Assembly (NCBI GenBank): GCA_039707465.1
Contig: CM077648.1
Coordinates: 19,127,119 to 19,191,118 of the forward strand
Direction: 5' to 3'
Origin: Rhabdophis nuchalis
Lineage: Eukaryota; Chordata; Lepidosauria; Squamata; Natricidae
DNA: 64,000 nucleotides
The position numbers and the translations under genes were made by a program. The first letter of the stretch is position 1; each line of letters begins with the position of its first letter. Of this stretch, positions 43,791-54,844 are shown piece by piece. Below the pieces are notes generated by a model that was not told the origin of the DNA, made no database searches, and saw only the letters and a list, made by a program, of their open reading frames with translations.

Positions 43791-44876
43791 TCCTGAGTTC
43801 GAAAAACTGCAAGTGCAACTCGGATGTCAGTTCCATAGCATTCCTATTCTACCATCTGGGCCATTGTTTCCTTCTGTTGAATGTGCACAGCAATCTGGAA
43901 TGGTTTGCCTGAAGACCTCATGGTGAGATGACTCGGGGCCAAAGGTATTGTTAGTGGGGGGAGGCAGAGGGATTATTAGCAGCAAAGGGATCCTATATAA
44001 GTGACCAGGTCACTGCTATATATCATCAAGCATCATTTATCATTGGTCCAAATGGTGTCATTGAATGTATTTTGAGTAAAAACAGGATTAGGATTGTAGC
44101 TTGAACTTCCAGATACACGATCTCTATACTTTAGTGATGTTTTCTTCGACGGTATAGTCTAGGAGCCTTTGTGTTTATTGAATATTCCAAAAGCTTTAAG
44201 TCACACATTATGCTTTAGTATAATGTGTTTACCTTGGGCTTTGGACCTTGTGTAATGTATACATTCAGAAATTGATTTAACTGGGATTTTTGATTGTTCG
44301 ATAATGCACGGTTTAGGGATTAGTGTCCTGTATGGCTTCATCACTATGGTTTGCTCAGAATACCATGTGTAAAGCACCAGTAGCCTGGTTGCTAATGTGT
44401 GATCCCAGCCAATTGGACTTATTCCCATTATTAACCAAATTCATTTCCCGAGTTTTCTTTTTCTTTTCTGTTTTATGAGCAGAATAAAAAAAAGATGCTA
44501 TACAGAAGACGAATAGAGTTCAGAAGAGGGCAGAATCCTTTTTCAATGCAATTAACATTTTTATCTACAAAACCCTTTTTCTTTTTTTCCCTTTTGAGCA
44601 TTAGTCACTCTTCAATTTTAAATTACAGTTATGGAGCTGGAGAATAATAAATGAGCAACACACGACTGGGTGTGTGTTTTTTACTACTGGAACAACATGC
44701 CTGGTTGTTAAGCTTGGGCCTAAAGCCAAATATCCTGTTAAAGAAATATAAAATACATCCTGTAGCAAGTCCAGCATTCTATAAAATAACATTTTATGGC
44801 TGTTGTAAAATGTTCTTTGTCAAGCTTTTTTTTAAAGTTAGCATCTATATGAAAATTAGTTGCTTTTAGATTTGTT
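43791..44876. other. AT-rich noncoding, nothing recognised
   Basis: No repeat family or gene recognised. Confidence 0.5.
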
Positions 44877-44944
44877 AAGTACCATATCAGTATAACTTCA
44901 TATATCTTATTCCTTATATGTGAAGTTATATTGCTATGGTACTT
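44877..44944. repeat. AT-rich palindrome, ~31-bp arms
   Basis: AAGTACCATATCAGTATAAC ... and GTTATATTGCTATGGTACTT are inverted with 2-3 mismatches and a short loop. No target duplication found. Confidence 0.85.
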
Positions 44945-45126
44945 ATCAAGACGTATATATCTTATATGTTTTATAAGATTATAGTAATCAAGACTTACAC
45001 AATAAAGCCAAGTAAGCCCATTAAATGAGACTTTAACTAGAAATTATTAGTTGAAATAAAAAGGCAAAAGATTAACCTGAGAAAAAATTGCAGTGACAAT
45101 TTAAAGGTTTCTACATGACCATTTTG

Positions 45127-45780
45127 GTTGGACTACTGCAATGCTCTCTACATGGGGCTCCCCTTGAGGTGCACCCGAAGGCTTCAGCTTGTCCAGAATG
45201 CAGCCGCGCGGGCAGTTATGGGAACCTCTAGGTTTTCCCATGTAACACCGCTCCTGCGCGAGCTGCATTGGCTGCCTGTCGTCTTTCAGGTGCGCTTCAA
45301 GGTGTTGGTCATCATCTTTAAAGCGCTCCATGGCACGGGACCTAGCTATCTGCGGGATCGCATCCTGCCCCATACATCCCTGAGGCCGATTTGCTCCCAC
45401 AGAGAGGGACTTCTCCGGGTGCCGTCCACTAGGCTATGCCAGCGGGTGGCGCCCAGGGGAAGGGCCTTCTCTGTGGTGGGCCCGACCCTCTGGAACGACC
45501 TGCCCCCCAAAATTAGAACAACTACGGACCTCCGCTCCTTCCGTCAAAAATTAAAAACACACTTTTTCTGCTTGGCCGGCCTAGGTTAGTCATCTGTTTA
45601 TTGTTTAATTGGGTTTTTAAGGGGTTTAGTTTTTAGTATTTTGGGTTTTTAGCGCAGGGATAAATCGTTTAATCTGATTTTATATACATTTATGATGTAT
45701 TTATGTTTGTATGTTTTTAATTCCCCTGTGCACCGCTCCGAGTCCCTTCGGGGAGAGGGAGTGGTCTACAAATTAAAAAT
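45127..45780 (+). mobile_element. L2 LINE 3' fragment
   Basis: Encodes DYCNALYMGLPLRCTRRLQL through FCLAGLG (stop near 45589) without interruption, then an L2 3' UTR and 'gcaccgctccgagtcccttc' tail. The ATG at 45128 is not a native start. It is followed by ATT and TTG repeats. Confidence 0.92.
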
Positions 45781-45834
45781 TTTTTTATTATTATTATTGT
45801 TGTTGTTGTTGTTGTTGTTGTTTTAAAAAGCCGC

Positions 45835-46000
45835 CAGAATGACATCTTACATAAAACTTAAGGATAATCTGAACAATGCCACGAGCATCCAATGTGCAGC
45901 CTGAAACTGTTTACCAACATCATTCAAGCATCTTGGAATTGTGCATTGTTTTCCCCCCCTCTTTCTGGAAGTTGATCTTTGGCCAGTGTTCTTCTAGGCT
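45835..46000. other. Noncoding
   Basis: Nothing recognised. Confidence 0.4.
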
Positions 46001-46002
46001 AG

Positions 46003-46078
46003 GGGTCTCCAAACTTGGCAAAGTTTAAGTTTAAGACTTGTGGACTTCAACTCCCAGAACTTCCCAACCAGCAGTAGG
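46003..46078. mobile_element. Half of a palindromic hAT MITE
   Basis: 'aggggtctccaaacttggca', 'aagacttgtggacttcaact', 'cccaaccagca': one arm only; the mirror arm is deleted. Confidence 0.75.
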
Positions 46079-46546
46079 GGAACAAAATACTTCAGTAGAT
46101 AATCTCAGGATGCATACATACTCAGATGAAATGTGGGGAGGGTCTGAACAGGGGTGGCAGACACAATAACTTAATTGATGGTCTGAGTTATCCCAACATT
46201 TCTCAATTCTCCTTTATACTTGGTTCAAAAAGTCACCAAGGTGACTTTTCCATTTTTCTCTGTATCCATTTTTTTTAGTCAGGATTGGTTAGTCAATGAT
46301 CTATGAAGCTAACCTATTTTCTCTCCATTTTTAATCCTGTGCCTCTAAATACTCTTAGCATTTTATAGTTGGAGCAAGAGATATAGTTGCATTTACAAGA
46401 CTCGTTCTGTAAAAAAAAAAAGTGAGGCTTAAGGGCATGTCCTGTTGACTTTTCTAAAGCATCAACAAACCCAATGGTGAATGTTCTTGAGAGTTTACTT
46501 CATAAAGTTATAATGCTCTCTCTCCTCCACCCCTCTGTGTGTGTGT

Positions 46547-46808
46547 GTGAGCCACAACAAGCTTTTAAGGTTCTCCTTTCCAATACAAATTAATCAGTTG
46601 TATCCCCCAAGTTTACTAGAACAGGGGTCTCCAACCTTTGCAACTTTAAGTCTGAAGGACTTCAGCTCCCAGACTTCTCTAGCCAGCTCTGCTGGCTGGA
46701 GAAGTCTGGGAGCTGAAGTCCTTCAGACTTAAAGTTGCAAAGGTTGGAGACCCCTGTACTAGAAGAATGTCTAACGCTGGTTCCTTTCAGATGCATAAGT
46801 GAGATCCC
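46547..46808. repeat. Segment duplicated from/with 25091-25204, carrying a MITE
   Basis: Flanks of the MITE at 46622-46756 match 25091-25204 ('caatacaaattaatcagttg', 'gtttactaga', 'agaatgtctaac'). Both copies adjoin GT/CT simple repeats. Confidence 0.85.
46622..46756. mobile_element. Palindromic hAT MITE with empty-site proof
   Basis: CAGGGGTCTCCAACCTTTGC to complement; exact TACTAGAA duplication (46614-46621, 46757-46764), single in the paralogous empty site at 25154-25161. Private change shared by both arms (AGACTTCTC / GAGAAGTCT instead of AGAATTCTC). Confidence 0.97.
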
Positions 46809-46905
46809 ACAGAGCAGGAGGATCCTTTCAGATGCATAAGTGAGATCCCACAGAGCAGGAGGATCCTTTCAGATGCATAAGTGAGATCCCACAGAGCAGG
46901 AGGAC
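46783..46905. repeat. 41-bp tandem repeat, 3 units
   Basis: Unit begins 'cctttcagatgcataagtga' and ends 'agcaggaggat'. The paralogous segment at 25.2 kb has only one partial unit. Confidence 0.95.
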
Positions 46906-46909
46906 GGGA

Positions 46910-47243
46910 CAAAACACATTGAAAAAATGGTACTTCGTCTGATCCAAGAAGGTAAAAAATGGGAAGGGCAATTCTACAACCCTACCTTATCAGTCATCCA
47001 TTATTCATTCTGCAAACAATAAAAGCATGTAGAAGCAACCAAACTTCCCTTAGCAAAGGATTAGGTTGTGGGATAATAAAGACATGGAAAACAAAATAAA
47101 GCAGAATTGGACATTATTCAGCAGCGACTCTGTTCTAAGGAATAAAAAGGCAATAAATTATTGATCATGTTCATTAAGTTAATTGGGCTACTCTATCTGG
47201 GTCCTTTTGCCACATTATTTGCACGGTGATAGTTTTTACCATC
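46910..47243. other. Noncoding, nothing recognised
   Basis: AT-rich; nothing recognised. Confidence 0.5.
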
Positions 47244-47251
47244 AGCTAAAG

Positions 47252-47375
47252 TAGGGGTCTCCAACCTTTGCAACTTTAAGTCTGAAGGACTTCAGCTCCC
47301 AGAATTCTTGCTGCCTGGAGAATTCTGGGAGCTGAAGTCCTTCAGACTTAAAGTTGCAAAGGTTGGAGACCCCTG
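47252..47375. mobile_element. Palindromic hAT MITE, perfect 8-bp duplication
   Basis: First base is T instead of C (TAGGGGTCTCCAACC), last CCCCTG intact. AGCTAAAG at 47244-47251 and 47376-47383. The apex has a small deletion relative to relatives. Confidence 0.93.
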
Positions 47376-47383
47376 AGCTAAAG

Positions 47384-48029
47384 CCTCCAAATAAGAATTT
47401 CGTTTTGTCTTGGGGGGGGGGGGGGAGGGAAGAATAAATGATAGCCTTTGTTTTTACTTTTGTTGATAAGGGGTTTTTTCTATCACTCAAAGGGATCACA
47501 CAACCAGGTCTCTGGGAAGACTTTTTCTCAAGTGCGGATGGTGGTTAGGATGACTTTTAAAACTCTTTCCCAATATAATGGCCTAGTTTGCTTTTCCAGC
47601 TGTTGATGGGCTTTTCAGAATAGAAGCGTTTTTCTTTGCTTTTTATTGGATAACAAATGGCAGGGACCCTAACCCAGGCGACCTCATTTAAACTTTGAGC
47701 AGCATGCAAGTACGCTGCATTCGGAGAAAGGAGTAAAGTTGGGGGTAAAACACAGGTGGGCCAGAAGCAAAGCTCAAATGAATCAAAACTGATCTGAATT
47801 GGGACTGGTTAATTAATTAAAACGAGATCTCCAAATGAAGCTAGTGTGCTCACCCCAAGACACAGAATGGTTTTTCTTTTCAAATTTTGAGTATGGGGAC
47901 CATGTAAAGAATATTTTGTGCAATTGCTCCCAGGGCTGGTGGACGTTGACATACTCGTTGTGTGCCTCTGGAATGGAATCTCAAAATAACCCATTTTGCA
48001 TAGGAACAGATTTCTGCAAACTAGGAATC
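47384..48029. other. Noncoding, nothing recognised
   Basis: A poly-G run at 47411-47423; otherwise no repeat or gene recognised. Confidence 0.5.
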
Positions 48030-48265
48030 TAGGAGAAGGAGGAAGGAGGAGGCGAAGAAGAAAGCAAGAGGGGAAAGGAGGAGGAGGAGGAGAAGAGGAG
48101 GAGGAGGAGGAGGAAGAAGGAGAAGGAGGAGAAGAAGAAGAAGAAGAGGAGGAGGAGGAAGAGGAAGAAGAGGAAGAAGGAAGAAGAAGACGAAGAAGAA
48201 GAAGAAGAAGAAGAAGAAGAAGAAGAAGAAGAAGAAGAAGAAGAAGAAGAAGAAGAAGAAGAAGA
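48030..48265. repeat. Polypurine (GAA)/(GAG) tract
   Basis: About 235 bp of nearly pure purines, ending in a (GAA)n run of about 26 units. Could form triplex DNA. Glu/Arg or Ser/Phe frames are artefacts. Confidence 0.96.
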
Positions 48266-48438
48266 CTTAATCAGTGTCTCTTGGTGTAGCATTCTGTCTG
48301 TACAGAGGCCAACTGACATGCTAAAGAAACCCACAACTTTTGTCATTACAAGGATTGCTACTCATCCCTGCTTACCCGCCACTTGTTTTTGATTTCTAAG
48401 CAGATAAATAGATTTTTAACTCTGCACAAAGCCTATAA

Positions 48439-48722
48439 CACTGATGGCTAACCTTTTCCAAACCCTCAAAATGCAATCCCCTCCTTCGCCCCACCCCTGA
48501 ACATGCATGCTTGCCCCCTGCTTGTGTCCCGCCCCACACATGCATGTGCATCTCCTCGCACATGCCCCCCTCCACATGCTTGGCAGAGACCCAAAGACTA
48601 GCTGGCCAGTGGAAGGCATGTGCACATGCGTGGTGGAGTTGAACTAGGGCGACGCCTCACGTGCCCACAGAGAGGGCGCTGTGTGCCACCTCTGGCCCAC
48701 ATGCCATAGGTTCACCATCACG
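48439..48722. mobile_element. hAT element (CAGTGATGGC family), 284 bp
   Basis: CACTGATGGCTAACC ... CCATAGGTTCACCATCACG; duplication GCCTATAA / GCTTATAA (7 of 8). Same family as 3350-4212 and 49728-50023. Confidence 0.88.
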
Positions 48723-48730
48723 GCTTATAA

Positions 48731-49030
48731 CGTTATAGAGATGACTGCTGGTAGATGAGCCCCAGGGATCATTAAAAGAGCAGGCTTCACTGATTGGTTC
48801 ATTGGGCTTGCCCACGTTGTTAACTGGTTTTCATCAAGGCTTCTGTGCCTACAAGGACAATATAAAAAACATAAAGGAAATAGGTTTTTGTGCAGAAGAT
48901 TCAAAATAGTTTGCTTAATGTATCATTGTTCCGAGAACCACTATTCTACAGAATTGTTACCACTTCAATATAAACAATACCAACCCAAGGGAATCAAATG
49001 GAAATGTCTACTCTTTCATTGCATGTTTTG
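48731..49030. other. Noncoding, nothing recognised
   Basis: No repeat or gene recognised. Confidence 0.45.
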
Positions 49031-49034
49031 TTCT

Positions 49035-49260
49035 GTCTGTCTGTTTATCTATTTATTGATCAATCAATCAATCTGTCATCTATATCATCTATCTGTCATT
49101 TATCTGTCATCTGTTATCCATCCATCCATCTATCTATCTAGCTAGCTAGCTAGCTAGCTATCCATCCGTCCGTCCGTCCGTCCATCCATCCATCCATCCA
49201 TCCATCCATCCATCCATGTATTTATTTATCTATCTATCATCTATCATAATATCTCTATCT
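49035..49260. repeat. Mixed tetranucleotide array (ATCT, TAGC, CCGT, CCAT)
   Basis: Successive blocks: imperfect TCTATC, (TAGC)n at 49138-49159, (CCGT)n, (CCAT)n at 49182-49217, then TATC. Confidence 0.94.
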
Positions 49261-49264
49261 ATTG

Positions 49265-49718
49265 ACCTATATATCCCACCTCAAGGAATAATGCAATGAC
49301 AAACCATGTCGCTTAAAAATAAAAGCCATCCAAGGAATTGTAGGTTTAAAATATCGGAACTTCAAATGCAAATGTGATGTTACTGAAACAAATCAAGATA
49401 ATTTATGGGTCTTTTCTCACAGCCTCACATAAGCTAGTTAACCATTTTATTATGATAGCTGGTTACAGGAATCTATTCCCTGTGCTCAACGGATGATTTG
49501 GTATATTGTGCACGAGTCAGGAAATGTTATTTGAGTAAAGTTAAATCAATCATAAGAACATCATAGGAAATTAGCCAAAGAATATTAGGCTTATTCTTTC
49601 CAAGAATTGTCCATCTTTGGGTTTAGAGGATCCTAAACAAAATAGGACAACGTAATTCATTCCTAATAATTTAATTCTAGACATTCCAGTTTTGCTTTTC
49701 CAATTACATGCAAGAGAA
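49265..49718. other. AT-rich noncoding, nothing recognised
   Basis: No repeat or gene recognised. Confidence 0.5.
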
Positions 49719-49727
49719 CTTTTATAG

Positions 49728-50023
49728 CCGTGATGGCTAACCTATGGCACGCGTGCTGGAAGTGGCACACAGAGTCCTCGCTCCAGGCATGCCAGCCATC
49801 GTCCGTTGATCTTCCAGGTCAGGTGCACATGTGAGCTGGCCAGGTGGACTTCGTGCGTGCGGGAGCACCGGAAACAGGAAGAGCAGCTCCATGACGCACA
49901 CACCAAAGCCCAGAAAACCAGGTGACTGGTGTACATGCATGCTGGGGAACTGCTCTTCCGGTTTCTGGCACTCCCCCGTACACACACGCTCCCACTCAGT
50001 GCCGAAAAGGTTCGCCAACACTG
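49728..50023. mobile_element. hAT element (CAGTGATGGC family), 296 bp
   Basis: CCGTGATGGCTAACCTATGG ... GGTTCGCCAACACTG. Flanks TTTTATAG / TTATATTG do not match well. The interior contains inverted blocks ('accggaaacaggaagagcag' and its mirror), i.e. a foldback core. Confidence 0.82.
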
Positions 50024-50040
50024 TTATATTGTATAGGATT

Positions 50041-50203
50041 CAGAGGTGGTATTTAGCAGGTATTTAGCACATTCTGACCAGTTCTGGAGATTTTACAGTA
50101 TCCTTCCCCTGCCTGCCTACTAAGCCATGCCCACCGGGCCGGGCCAGGCCAACCAAGCCACGGCCACAGAACTGGTAGTAAAAAAAATTGAATCCCACCA
50201 CAG
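50041..50203. mobile_element. hAT MITE, perfect 8-bp duplication
   Basis: CAGAGGTGGTATTTAGCAGG to TTGAATCCCACCACAG; ATAGGATT at 50033-50040 and 50204-50211. Distantly related to 4247-4487 (shares 'tatccttcccctg' and 'aactggtagtaaaa'). Confidence 0.9.
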
Positions 50204-50380
50204 ATAGGATTGCATTATAAACTACCTTGCCTACCCAACTTTTCAGTGGAATGAAACCTTACATTATGATGTGGCTTATTTTTAGGTAAGCATGCCCAGG
50301 GTCTGTGGCCTCCATTCCCAGTTCAGATTGATTCCTTCGAAGTGGGGTGAATAATTCTGAGCGCGATATTGACATTAGCT

Positions 50381-50556
50381 CAGTGGTGGGTTTCTGCAGG
50401 CTCGCACCTACTCGTGAGAGCCGCTTGGTGAAATTTAGAGAACCGGTGAGAGGGGGTTCCACCGGCATACCTGGAAGTAAATCTGGCCCGCCGCTGCCAG
50501 TGGCCCAATGGGAAGGAAAGGAAAGGAAAGGAAGGAAGGAAGGAAGGAAGGAAGGA

Positions 50557-50628
<72 letters not shown>

Positions 50629-50804
50629 ATTTATCATCACAATTGAGTCCAAAATTTTGGTTGCTAAGCAAGAGCATTGTTAAATGAGTTTCACCACATT
50701 TTAAAAGGTGGCCACTCCCACCATGTCACATGACTGCCAAGCCACGCCCACAAAATAGGCCACACCTACAGAGTAGGTTCTAAAAATTTTGAAACCCACC
50801 CCTG
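50381..50804. mobile_element. hAT element containing an internal microsatellite
   Basis: CAGTGGTGGGTTTCTGCAGG to TTGAAACCCACCCCTG, perfect CATTAGCT duplication (50373-50380, 50805-50812). An (AAGG)n(AAAG)n tract at 50513-50629 sits inside. Confidence 0.92.
50513..50629. repeat. (GGAA)n(GAAA)n microsatellite
   Basis: AAGG units to about 50555, then about 18 AAAG units. Confidence 0.97.
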
Positions 50805-50814
50805 CATTAGCTTG

Positions 50815-51612
50815 CTTACTTAAGGGCTATGTTAGCTACGTTCGAGGTTTATCCATGCTTATCAGTTCTATTTTCAGTTGGGCATAATTTGAAGATCAAA
50901 TTAGGGCAATCATCCCCCCACCCACCCAGTCCAGAAATGTCAAAACAGGCATGCAGCATTAATCCCTAATCTTAACATTGTTTACCAAAGCAAAGGTCCA
51001 TATTTCAGAAAACACAAAGTAATAAATGAAATTGGCAGCAGCCATTTATGAGCAAAGATAAATATTGTACAGTGAAGCACTGGAGTCTCATTCCAGGATG
51101 TACTAAATTCTGACAAATATGTTTGATTTCAGCCAACGACATAGACTCCCCATCTCTCATAAAACCAGACTTTAGGATCACCTCATTAAGTCAACAAGCA
51201 TTATGTTACAAACTGACACAAGGAAGTACTTATTTAAAGTATTTATGCCTTCTATCATTTGGCCAATATTTGCAGGTGCAGATCCCAGGACCAATTCCTG
51301 GGAATTGAAAGCTGTTGTGGAGAAATATTTTTTGCATAGAAAGATTTTTTGCATAGACCTCTGGTGAGTTGCAAACTACCAGCATAAAGGAGGGCTCTTG
51401 AACATTTTTTGAGCCTGCAATGTTAAACAAGTGTCCTGGAAAATTACACGAAATGCAGTAGGAGTGATGGTCAATCCTAAAATACTGATAGTCATTTTTC
51501 CTTCCTTCAACTTATATTAAGTAGGATGAAGCAGATCAGGTAATGTCAAATAACTCTGAATCAACATCTGAAAATTTATCTATTTTCCATCATTAATAAA
51601 ACATTCTATAGA
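50815..51612. other. AT-rich noncoding, nothing recognised
   Basis: No repeat or gene recognised. Confidence 0.5.
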
Positions 51613-51928
51613 TAAAGGTAAAGGTTCCCCTTGCATATATGTGCTAGTCGTTCTCAACTCTAGGGGGCAGTGCTCATCTATAATTCAAAGCCGAAGAGCC
51701 AGCACTGCCGAAGATGTCTGCGTGGTCATGTGGCCTGCATGACTAAATGCCGAAGGTGCACAGAGCGCTGTTACCTTCCCTATTATACTAACATTTGTAC
51801 ATGCTTTCGAACTGCTAGGCAGAAGCTGGGACAAGTAATAGAAGCTCAGTCCATTATATGGCGCTAGGGATTCAAACCGCCAAACTGCCAACCAGCTAAG
51901 CATCTTAGTCCCTGAGCCACTGCGTCCC
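51613..51928 (-). mobile_element. Sauria SINE, antisense, near full length
   Basis: Starts with the tail complement (aaaggtaaaggttccccttg, ctagggggcagtgctcatct), ends with the head complement (cctgagccactgcgtccc). Confidence 0.93.
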
Positions 51929-51934
51929 TTTTAA

Positions 51935-52600
51935 ACTTTCTCTATAAGTGCACAAATTACATTTATCTACTGGTTAAACATTAGACTTTTGCTAAACGTT
52001 ATCCCAGACACACTTAAACTTATCATCCTGTATTTGCATTCATTTATTACATTTTCCTTTGTAATGGGTAATAATGGCATGGCTTTCTTAGTGATTTTAA
52101 AACAGTGGGGCACATCAGATAAAATGAAGTTTATGATTTATCTGGAAATAGCTACGGGAAGAACAGTAGGAAAATATACGCCACTATTGAAAAATAAATA
52201 TTGCACAGGCAGTTCCAACATGCTCTTTTTTTTCATCTGCCCAAGAACTAACAATCTTCTCAACTGATTTTTTTTTTTTTTGCTGTTCTGAGCATTCAAA
52301 TAACTAACAACATCAAGTTGATTTAATTTTTGACCTCTCTCTATATAACACCTGGCTATTTATCGTTACTACATATATGATCTTCCCATTTGCTTCTGTG
52401 CTACTGATCTGTTGGCATGCTAACTTTGGCTATTGGTTCTACACAAAAACCCATACAGTATCCTTAGAAAAATGTTGGACCCATTGAGGGTCATCAACAA
52501 TAAATCAATCCTGTGTATTTAATAGTCAGGTTTGCTAAATTCCATTGTTGTTGCCATCATCATCATCATCATCAATGCAATCAGTTTTCCTAATCTTTTA
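51935..52600. other. AT-rich noncoding
   Basis: Short (CAT)n at 52553-52573. No gene recognised. Confidence 0.5.
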
Positions 52601-52607
52601 TCTCTAT

Positions 52608-52880
52608 AGAATATATAGAATATAGAATTCTTTATTGGCCAAGTGTGATAGGACACACAACGAATTTGTCTTTGGTGCCTATGCTCTCAGTGTACATAAG
52701 GGGAATAAAATACATTCATCAAGAATAAAATCATACAACATTTGGTGATAGTCAAGGTTACTAATAAGCTATCAAATCATACTAGGAAACAAACAAACAA
52801 TATAAATTGAAAGATACAAGCAACATGGTTATATTCATAAGTGGGGAGAGATAGATACTAAGAAGGAAGAAAAGAATAAT
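52608..52880 (-). mobile_element. Interspersed repeat, antisense partner of 33180-33516
   Basis: 'ttctttattggccaagtgtg', 'ggtgcctatgctctcagtgt', 'gatagtcaaggttactaata' are the complement of the 33-kb copy in the same order. Confidence 0.75.
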
Positions 52881-52883
52881 AGT

Positions 52884-53070
52884 AATACAGCAGTGGTGGG
52901 TTGCTCCCCGTTCGGCCAGCCCAGCCTGCTAGTAGTGGCAGCGGGAGGCCCTGCCCATGCATCTGGATGTCTTCGGACAGTGCTGGCTCTTCGGCTTTGA
53001 AACAGAGATGAGCACTGCCCCCTAGAGTCGGGAACATTTAGCACATATGTGCGAGGGGAATCTTCACCTT
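52884..53070 (+). mobile_element. Chimera: hAT left end joined to Sauria SINE tail
   Basis: 52889-52960 begins CAGTGGTGGGTTGCTCCCCG (hAT left end); from about 52967 it is SINE tail ('atgtcttcggacagtgctgg', 'cctagagtcgggaacattta', 'tcttcaccttta'). The hAT right end and SINE head are missing. Confidence 0.75.
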
Positions 53071-53210
53071 TACTAAGATGAAAACTAGTGGACTTTTTAA
53101 TATATTAGAAGAAGACAACAGGAAACAAACTCAACACTCGTAAATGAGTGTTGTGGTGAATTCCTAACACAGCACCCAACATACTCTCAAAATTTCAAAG
53201 GTGTCTAACT

Positions 53211-53340
53211 CAGGGGTCTGCAAAGTTGGCTCTTTTAAGACGGGTGGACTTCAACTCCCAGAATTCCCCAGCCAGCTGGCTGGGGAATTCTGGGAGTTGA
53301 AGTCCACCCGTCTTAAAAGAGCCAACTTTGCAGACCCCTG
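53211..53340. mobile_element. Palindromic hAT MITE, perfect 8-bp duplication
   Basis: CAGGGGTCTGCAAAGTTGGC and complement; GTCTAACT at 53203-53210 and 53341-53348. Both arms share private changes against 4891-5025 (GACGGG/CCCGTC; GTTGGC/GCCAAC). Confidence 0.95.
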
Positions 53341-53349
53341 GTCTAACTA

Positions 53350-54550
53350 ATGCAAGAAGTTTTGCTGTCCTGTGAGTTTACTTTCCTGAAGTTTAGCAGT
53401 TCTTTGTTTAATTATTGTCTTAAAAGGGGCTGTGACTGAGGATCTGATATATTCCAATTTGTCTTGCAACATACAGGGAAGATGAACGTTGATTATGCTA
53501 AACAAAATGAATCATAAAGCCGGGCTGATATAAAAATGATGAGTTGGCCAGCGTCTTGTTGAATTGCCTTATTTTCTGCACCTTGAAAAGATGCCAGTAG
53601 AACATAGGAACCTGCCTGCTATGATTTTGCTGCCTAACAGTTCTTCCTATTTCTGTGCATCCTTTGCTTCATCTTTGAATAAACCAGGTCGGGGGGGGGG
53701 GAGAGCTTTTCCCTTTATAATGCCGGCCCCTATGCATCCATTTTCTCTGTTTCTCCATCAGGAGCAACGTATCCACCATGCTATCAATACAGGCTGTCAC
53801 CGGGGGTTAATTTTGTATCCCGAATTCTCTGCCACATGATGTCTCTGTGTAAAAGTTTTGCAGCAAGTCCCCTCTCTCTCTCTCTCTCTCCCTCCCTCCC
53901 TCTCTCCCTCCCTCCCTCCCTCCCTCTCTGCTATCAGAAAGGTCGCCTGGATAATGTGACACACATTTTACTTTCAGCAAGCTTGTTATAGCCAGCACTG
54001 AATTTTTCATGAGCGCTTCAGTAACCTGTAGCTGAAGCTCTAGGGGTTTCTACCACAAAGAGGTAGATCAGTTTAGCTCTCAGTTCCCATCTGGCAGTGG
54101 GTGACAGGGACAGTCAAGAGGCTGCAGGAAACCTGAAGAACAAGGGGCTAGGACGGGGGAGTGGGTGCGGGACATCTATTGTGATGCATGAAACGCTAAG
54201 CATGTGCTTCTTGTATGGGCATAGATTTTGAGACATTTATTGATACCGCCAGCTTAAAGTTTGTACTCGTTTCACTTTAAGGTCATCTGCTGCAAACAGC
54301 TGTCCCTTCCACAGATGGGCAACGCATGCCCTTCTACTTTCTGCTAAGTTAGAAGTCTTAAGATCCCCCTTGAACTTAATTCTTTATTTCATTATTCCTT
54401 CATCCTTTAGCTGCTCTAAAGCTGCTCTTTATTCATGCTGCATCCACTGCAATAGTGGTAAACTGAGACCAGCGTTCATGCTTTTTAGGGTCTGGTTTTA
54501 AAAATGCACACTTGAAAGGCTCAGTTTTAATTTCTGGGCTTTAAATAGCA
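53350..54550. other. Noncoding with (CT)n/(CCCT)n run
   Basis: (CT)n and (CCTC)n at 53872-53928; a poly-G run at 53691-53700. No gene recognised. Confidence 0.5.
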
Positions 54551-54554
54551 TTAC

Positions 54555-54840
54555 CCACCGACCTACGCACCACTTCGGACCTCCGCCTCTTCCGCCAACG
54601 TCTTAAGACGTATCTATTCCAACAAGCCGGCCTAGCGTAGCCCCCCGTTTCTGACTCTATACATTTTAATTTTCAGGGTTTTAAATGGGTTTTTTAGCAC
54701 GGGTTTTAATTTAATTTAATATGTTTTTAATAGTGTATATTGTCTTTTGTTATGGTTTTAATAATGCCTGTGCGCCGCCCTGGGTCCTAACAAGGAGAAG
54801 GGCGGGGTATAAATTTGAAAAATAAAAAATAAATAAAATA
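54555..54840 (+). mobile_element. L2 LINE 3' terminal fragment
   Basis: Begins within the ORF end (RTTSDLRLFRQRLKTYLFQQAG-like codons near 54562-54630), then 3' UTR and 'gtgcgccgccctgggtccta' and 'agggcggggtataaattt' tail. Confidence 0.9.
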
Positions 54841-54844
54841 AATT

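Noticed and set aside
47996..48346. Glu/Arg-rich (plus) and Ser/Phe-rich (minus) frames
   Set aside because: Translation of a GAA/GAG polypurine tract.
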